Shown one piece after another: positions 60,801 through 64,000 of a stretch of 64,000 nt of DNA (the first letter of the stretch is position 1; every line of letters starts with the position of its first letter). The position numbers and the translations under genes were made by a program. The notes beneath the pieces were generated by a model. That model was not told the DNA's origin. It did no database searches and was given only the letters and a program-made list of their open reading frames with translations. The DNA is from Arthrobacter_H rhombi (lineage in GTDB: Bacteria; Actinomycetota; Actinomycetes; Actinomycetales; Micrococcaceae). The stretch spans positions 186,001 through 250,000 of the forward strand of contig NZ_BAAAIV010000004.1 in assembly GCF_039526245.1 (NCBI RefSeq). Reading direction: 5' to 3'.

Positions 60801-61794
60801 GCTGCGGATGGCCCAGCAGGGCTTCTTCGGAAACAAGATCGAGACGGCGCTGGCGGAACCCTCGGATTCGCAGATTGACCGGAAGATCGCCCCCGGGGTC
60901 AACCCGGAGGCACCTGGCCGGGCGCTGTCGGACCGCAAGCTCATCGGCCATGTGGCCCTTCCACGGATCGATGGCATCGACGACGCCGAGGACATGTCCG
61001 ATGGCCTCCGCGATCTGGTCACGCAGGTCGCCGAACACACCCATGAAACTGCCATGAAGGTCCGTGTCCTGCCGGGCGCCGTCGGCTGGGAGAAGGCACC
61101 TCAGACACGCAGCCCCGGTCATGTCCCGCTGGGCCTGCGCGAAACAGATCTGGGCGATCATGTGCTGGACCTGCAATCGAAGGACCGCCACCTGATCGTC
61201 CTGGGCGATGAGGAGTGCGGAAAGTCGAACATCCTGCGCAACGTCATTGCCACCCTGGTCTCCCAGCACACCCCGGACGAGCTGCTCTTCGGCGTGTACG
61301 ACCCGCGCAAGGGACTCGACGATGTCGTGCCCGACGATTACCTCGGGGGGTACGCCGGGAGTGCGATCGTGGGCGAACAGCTCTCAGGCGCCCTGGCTGC
61401 CGAATTGCAACTCCGAACCACGGGCGGCGACGAGGAACACCGCCCCAGCAAGGCCAAGCTCGTCGTCATCGCCGACGATTACGACGTGCTGACGGCTAGC
61501 GGGTCATCGCCGCTCGGCCGCCTCACCAATTACCTGCCGATGGCCGACGAGCTGGACCTGCACGTGATCCTCACGCGCAAAGTCCGCAGCGCCAGCCGCG
61601 GCATGTACGAGTCATTTTTCTCCACCTTGCGCGACGCCGGTACCGCGGCGTTGATCATGAGTGGGGACCGCTCCGAGGGCGGGCTCATCAACAACATCCG
61701 GGCCAGGCCCCTCCCACCGGGCCGTGGCCAGCTGGTGCAAACCGGGCGCCCACTCCAGACGGTCCAGACGTATCTGAACCCCGAGACGGAATAG
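57811..61794 (+). CDS. eccC: Type VII secretion ATPase EccC (three FtsK/SpoIIIE domains)
   Basis: 1,327 residues. Two membrane helices (about 37-58 and 62-84), a linker domain, then three FtsK-like ATPases. P-loops: GATGSGKS near 490, GGPQSGKS near 848 and GDEECGKS near 1132. Domain 1 has an intact Walker B (LVVIIDEFGELL); domain 2 reads LVIDGYGQI and domain 3 VIADDYDVL, so their Walker B glutamate is replaced. It recognises WXG100 substrates and powers export. Single-chain (not split into Ca/Cb). No FHA domains. Confidence 0.95.
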   Translation: MSQRIIHRPARTSTPLRDFRPFHLDGPPPVDGEAPGLNLMTIVPMLGGAVSMTAMMMFRNSPFAAIGAMMMILTVVIGIFMMFSNRGKAVRTRTLARDNYMRYLERSRVKMRSDELEALAVARESAPPPEALFDIVRTPMRLWERRRGNQDFLDVRMGYGERPCRDIAVSDFAGATQQTDAFMAAEAEILKRRFSTSPDMPVTIPLDSVGNVSIIGDREFVLAATRNLIVSACAFHSPEDLGLGIGTPEHFRDDWQWTTWLPHLADQSQTSGVELTRRIAPDLTSLTEAMSADLQRRAKIAVEAKKVGLNATQPLARLVVVSDSHGSQSQELPLSDRFLSPADVGLTILHLVHDRSEEPSDVTLRITQTADGFQVQDYRSDAVHPVVSTGTLDPLSVATADALAHELAPLRLSSDSLEHGGSGEGAQSFLGMLGLSPELSRADIERTWKPRGDAEFLRIPLGPDDSGRPTVLDLKESAQFGMGPHGLCVGATGSGKSEMLRSLVFGLLATHSPDMLAMVLVDFKGGATFAPFEGAPQVTGIITNLSDDLSLVERVYASLNGEILRRQEVLKAAGNIANITDYQVHRNERLARGEDMAPLPHLVVIIDEFGELLTARPDFIDLFLSIGRIGRSIGVHLLLSSQRVESGKLKGLETYLSYRLGLRTLSESESRTVLDTPDAFHLPPVPGYGYLKVDTTVYTRFKAGYVSGPLEDVQEDDPDDQPSLDIPDVLPIPRYAGESTVGNDGATAVGPKDEAAKRTTGPTVMSTLMDTLRSFPRSVQEIWLPPLPAAISLDAATGGVHPSEHGLALGAGGKLRVPIGLLDDPAKQWQGLWEIDFTAGGGNLMITGGPQSGKSTLLRTVVASMALTHSPKEVGVYCIDLLGSALLPLNGLPHVGGTAIRTNREVVRRTVEELMGMLLVRERAFENHQIDSQATMRRMHAQGQLPELPSADIFLVIDGYGQIADDFEEIRESVNALIMRGGGYGMHVVTTLNRNAELRMAQQGFFGNKIETALAEPSDSQIDRKIAPGVNPEAPGRALSDRKLIGHVALPRIDGIDDAEDMSDGLRDLVTQVAEHTHETAMKVRVLPGAVGWEKAPQTRSPGHVPLGLRETDLGDHVLDLQSKDRHLIVLGDEECGKSNILRNVIATLVSQHTPDELLFGVYDPRKGLDDVVPDDYLGGYAGSAIVGEQLSGALAAELQLRTTGGDEEHRPSKAKLVVIADDYDVLTASGSSPLGRLTNYLPMADELDLHVILTRKVRSASRGMYESFFSTLRDAGTAALIMSGDRSEGGLINNIRARPLPPGRGQLVQTGRPLQTVQTYLNPETE

Positions 61795-61816
61795 GCGGGG
61801 CCAGCGCCCGGTTGGC

Positions 61817-62827
61817 ATGGGTATGCCCCGTGATACCGAGACCGTCCCCGCCAAGACTCAAGCTGCTTCCGGGGCGACGATGCCGAGTCGTGCCGGGCTG
61901 ACCCAAGGGCTCGGTGCCTACGTCCTCTGGGGCGTCCTGCCGTTGTACTTCATGACGATCTCGGTCGCCTCGGCGACCGAGATCGTGGCCAACCGCATCG
62001 TGTTCAGCCTGGTCTTTTGCATCATCCTCATCGCCGTCACCCGGTCGTGGGGCGAACTCCGCACCCTGGTCCGAGACCACGCCGCGATGAGACGTCTGGC
62101 GGTCGCCGCAGTTCTGATCACCGTGAACTGGGTGACATACGCCTACGCGGTGCTGCACGGCCACACGGTGGAGGCTTCCCTGGGCTACTTCATCAACCCG
62201 CTGGTATCGGCGGCGTTGGGTGTGGTGTTCCTGAAGGAGAAGCTGTCGCGGCTCCAGTGGACCGCTTTGGGGTTCGGACTGGCCGCCGTTGCGGTGCTGA
62301 CCTTCGCCTACGGCTCGATCCCGGTGATCGCCTTGACGCTGGCCTTCTCGTTCGGGCTTTACGGCTTCGTGAAGAACCGGGTCGGACGCACTGCGACCGC
62401 CGCAACGAGCCTCACCGTCGAAACGGCGTTCCTGACGCTGCCGGCGTTGGCCTACATGGCATGGCTGATGTTCCACGGCCAGGCCACGGTTCTCACGCAC
62501 GGTGCCGGTCACTTCTGGCTCATGGCCGCGAGCGGCGTCGTCACCGCAGTTCCCCTGCTGCTCTTTGCCGGTGCCGCACGTCGACTGCCGTTGAGCACAG
62601 TCGGCACCTTGCAATTCCTGACCCCGGTGATGCAGTTCATCATCGCGGTGGCGATCTTCCACGAGGACATGCCGGTCGAGCGGCTGGCCGGATTCGCCCT
62701 GGTCTGGGTTGCCATCGTCCTGCTGGCCATCGACATGCTCCGGCGCCCGCGCGTCCGGGCCGCTGTCCCTGCAGGAAAGGCCACGACAACTGCCGAAACC
62801 GCGGCCTCCGAGCCGACGACCTCCTAG
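61817..62827 (+). CDS. rarD: RarD-type EamA transporter
   Basis: 336 residues, ten helices. RarD signatures: GLTQGLGAYVLWGVLPLYFMTIS near 27-49, NWVTYAYAVLHGHTVEASLGYFINPL and GTLQFLTPVMQFIIAVAIFHED. The family is linked to chloramphenicol resistance in E. coli; the substrate is unknown. Start ATG 61817 or 61823; no strong ribosome-binding site. It begins 22 nt after eccC but is not a known ESX component, so it may only be a neighbour. Confidence 0.9.
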   Translation: MGMPRDTETVPAKTQAASGATMPSRAGLTQGLGAYVLWGVLPLYFMTISVASATEIVANRIVFSLVFCIILIAVTRSWGELRTLVRDHAAMRRLAVAAVLITVNWVTYAYAVLHGHTVEASLGYFINPLVSAALGVVFLKEKLSRLQWTALGFGLAAVAVLTFAYGSIPVIALTLAFSFGLYGFVKNRVGRTATAATSLTVETAFLTLPALAYMAWLMFHGQATVLTHGAGHFWLMAASGVVTAVPLLLFAGAARRLPLSTVGTLQFLTPVMQFIIAVAIFHEDMPVERLAGFALVWVAIVLLAIDMLRRPRVRAAVPAGKATTTAETAASEPTTS

Positions 62828-62841
62828 CCCTTGGGCCCGGA

Positions 62842-62896
62842 AACGCCTGCGGCGGTGCGTTGGCCCCCGGGGGACCGACGCACCGCCGCAGGCGTT
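62842..62896. terminator. 18-bp perfect hairpin between rarD and gabT
   Basis: AACGCCTGCGGCGGTGCG (from 62842) pairs perfectly with its complement ending at 62896, separated by 19 nt. Lies between convergent genes; likely bidirectional terminator. Confidence 0.75.
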
Positions 62897-62903
62897 GTGC
62901 CAA

Positions 62904-64000
62904 TCAGGCGTTCTTGCGGATGGCTTCCTCGAGGACGTCAAAGGCATCGGCCAACAGCTCATCGGAGATGACCAGCGGCGGCAGCAGACGCACGACATTG
63001 CCGTAGGTTCCGCAGGTCAGGATGATCACGCCGTTGGCCAAGCAGTCAGCGGCGATCTTCTTCGTCAGGTCCGCATCCGGCTCCTTGCCTCCCGCCTTGA
63101 CGAACTCGATGGCCAGCATGGCCCCGCGTCCACGCAGGTCGCCGATGGCCGGCAGCTCCTGCTGCAGCGGCCGCATGCGCGCGTAGAACTTCTCCTCGAT
63201 GGCCCGTGCTCGGGAGTTCAGATCCGCTTCGGCCATGTAGTCCACTGCGGCCAGGGCTGCGGCGACGGCTACAGGGTTGCCTCCATACGTCCCGCCCAGT
63301 CCGCCGGGGTGGACTGCGTCGAGAAGTTCTGCACGCCCGATGATGCCGGAGAGTGGCAGTCCCCCGGCGATGCCCTTGGCGAGGGTGATGATGTCCGGCA
63401 CGACGCCTTCGTGGTTCACCGCGAACCAGTCACCGGTGCGGCAGAATCCCGACTGGACCTCGTCGGCGATGAAGACGATGCCCTGTTCCTTCGCCCATTC
63501 GGCGATGCGCGGCAGGAAGCCGTCGGCGGGGACGATGAACCCGCCTTCACCCTGGATGGGCTCGATGATGATCGCGGCGATCTGGTCGCCGCCGATCTGC
63601 TTCTCCATGGAAAGGATCGCGCGCTCGGCGGCTTCCTTGCCGGAGATGTTGGGGTTCTCTTCCCGGAACGGGTAGCTCATCGGCATCCGGTAGATCTCCG
63701 AAGCCAGTGGACCGAATCCGCGCTTGTACGGCGCGGCCTTGGCGGTCAAGCCCATCGTGAGGTTGGTGCGACCGTGGTAGGCATGGTCGAAGGCGACGAC
63801 AGCCGAGCGCCCGGTCGCCACGCGAGCCACCTTGACGGCGTTTTCCACGGCCTCGGCCCCGGAATTGAAGAAGACACTCTTCTTGGCATGCTCGCCGGGG
63901 GTGAGCTCTGCCAGTTTTTCGGCCAGCTCCACGTAGCCCTCGTACGGGGTGACCATGAAGCAGGTGTGGTTGAAGCGTGAGGTCTGCTCGGCAACGGCGG
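62904..64000 (-). CDS. gabT: 4-aminobutyrate aminotransferase, C-terminal part (runs off the right edge)
   Basis: Class III PLP aminotransferase. The visible 365 residues contain VFFNSGAEAVENAVKVAR, HAYHGRTNLTMGLTAK, IAAIIIEPIQGEGGFIVP, FIADEVQSGFCRTG and the PLP lysine in ITLAKGIAGGLPLSGIIG. Converts GABA to succinate semialdehyde by family. The frame stays open through 64000, so the start codon lies outside the window; the internal ATG at 63956 is not the start. Confidence 0.93.
   Translation of the reverse strand, partial: AVAEQTSRFNHTCFMVTPYEGYVELAEKLAELTPGEHAKKSVFFNSGAEAVENAVKVARVATGRSAVVAFDHAYHGRTNLTMGLTAKAAPYKRGFGPLASEIYRMPMSYPFREENPNISGKEAAERAILSMEKQIGGDQIAAIIIEPIQGEGGFIVPADGFLPRIAEWAKEQGIVFIADEVQSGFCRTGDWFAVNHEGVVPDIITLAKGIAGGLPLSGIIGRAELLDAVHPGGLGGTYGGNPVAVAAALAAVDYMAEADLNSRARAIEEKFYARMRPLQQELPAIGDLRGRGAMLAIEFVKAGGKEPDADLTKKIAADCLANGVIILTCGTYGNVVRLLPPLVISDELLADAFDVLEEAIRKNA

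Noticed and set aside
61817..62827. rarD as an added component of the secretion locus
   Set aside because: It is a clear EamA-family transporter with no known ESX link; closeness to eccC (22 nt) alone is weak evidence.

Overview
The window is a contiguous piece of a high-GC actinobacterial chromosome, most likely a member of the Micrococcaceae (Arthrobacter-like). Reasons: very high third-position GC, a mycothiol synthase gene (mshD), the actinobacterial gene orders glnR-mshD and ppk-mutT1, an actinobacterial-type ATP phosphofructokinase (G104-like residue with PKTIDND), a two-gene HadA/HadB-like dehydratase set beside murB, IdeR/DtxR-type iron control, and a mycobacterial-style (EccC/EccD) type VII secretion locus. 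Many genes start 6-7 nt after a TANNNT -10 element, the leaderless layout common in Actinobacteria. I cannot name the species. No phage, transposase, integron or CRISPR array is visible; the region reads as core chromosome. Two short runs of N (36886-36912, 52434-52450) are assembly gaps.

Layout. 1-2.9 kb: envelope-stress module with three PspC-domain proteins (a sensor kinase leaving the left edge, a divergent PspC/LiaF-like protein, a small PspC protein). 3-7.6 kb: pfkA, an acetyltransferase, and a reverse-strand group of a small membrane peptide, nitrobindin-like FABP, YgfZ and a membrane protein. 7.7-12.7 kb: glnR, mshD, ppk, mutT1 (nitrogen control, mycothiol, polyphosphate, nucleotide sanitation). 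12.8-17.8 kb: small acetyltransferase, DUF1648 membrane protein, thyA-folA operon, asd, class II amidotransferase. 17.9-21.2 kb: reverse-strand hadA-like/hadB-like/murB/AlkZ-type glycosylase operon. 21.3-24.7 kb: ArsR-SulP operon with a clear palindromic operator, and a DUF2797 gene cut by an in-frame amber codon. 24.8-25 kb: tRNA-Met and tRNA-Thr. 25.2-27.8 kb: DeaD RNA helicase and a membrane protein. 27.8-30.5 kb: MarR / MFS / aldo-keto reductase module. 30.6-36.8 kb: amidohydrolase, then a GntR-controlled MatC-like dicarboxylate permease, family III CoA-transferase and AccD-AccA fused carboxyltransferase. 37-39.5 kb: metB-cbs (transsulfuration). 39.7-44.3 kb: HhH DNA glycosylase, acyl-CoA ligase, thioredoxin, hypothetical gene, tRNA-Tyr, YajQ. 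44.4-47.7 kb: efeUOB ferrous iron uptake behind an IdeR-like box. 47.9-52.4 kb: HtpX, an MFS exporter, furA-katA. 52.5-53.9 kb: FprA. 54-61.8 kb: compact type VII (ESX-like) secretion locus. 61.8-64 kb: rarD and gabT (cut by the right edge).

The most unusual part is the ESX-like locus: two WXG100-type small proteins, EccD, a MinD-like ATPase, a three-ATPase EccC and a 108-residue protein that looks like only the membrane-anchor end of EccB; no full EccB, EccE or mycosin is present within the window. Other points worth a second look are the MatC/CoA-transferase/AccDA operon with an internal terminator, the amber-interrupted DUF2797 gene, the cysteine-free ArsR regulator of a SulP transporter, and the large set of leaderless promoters.
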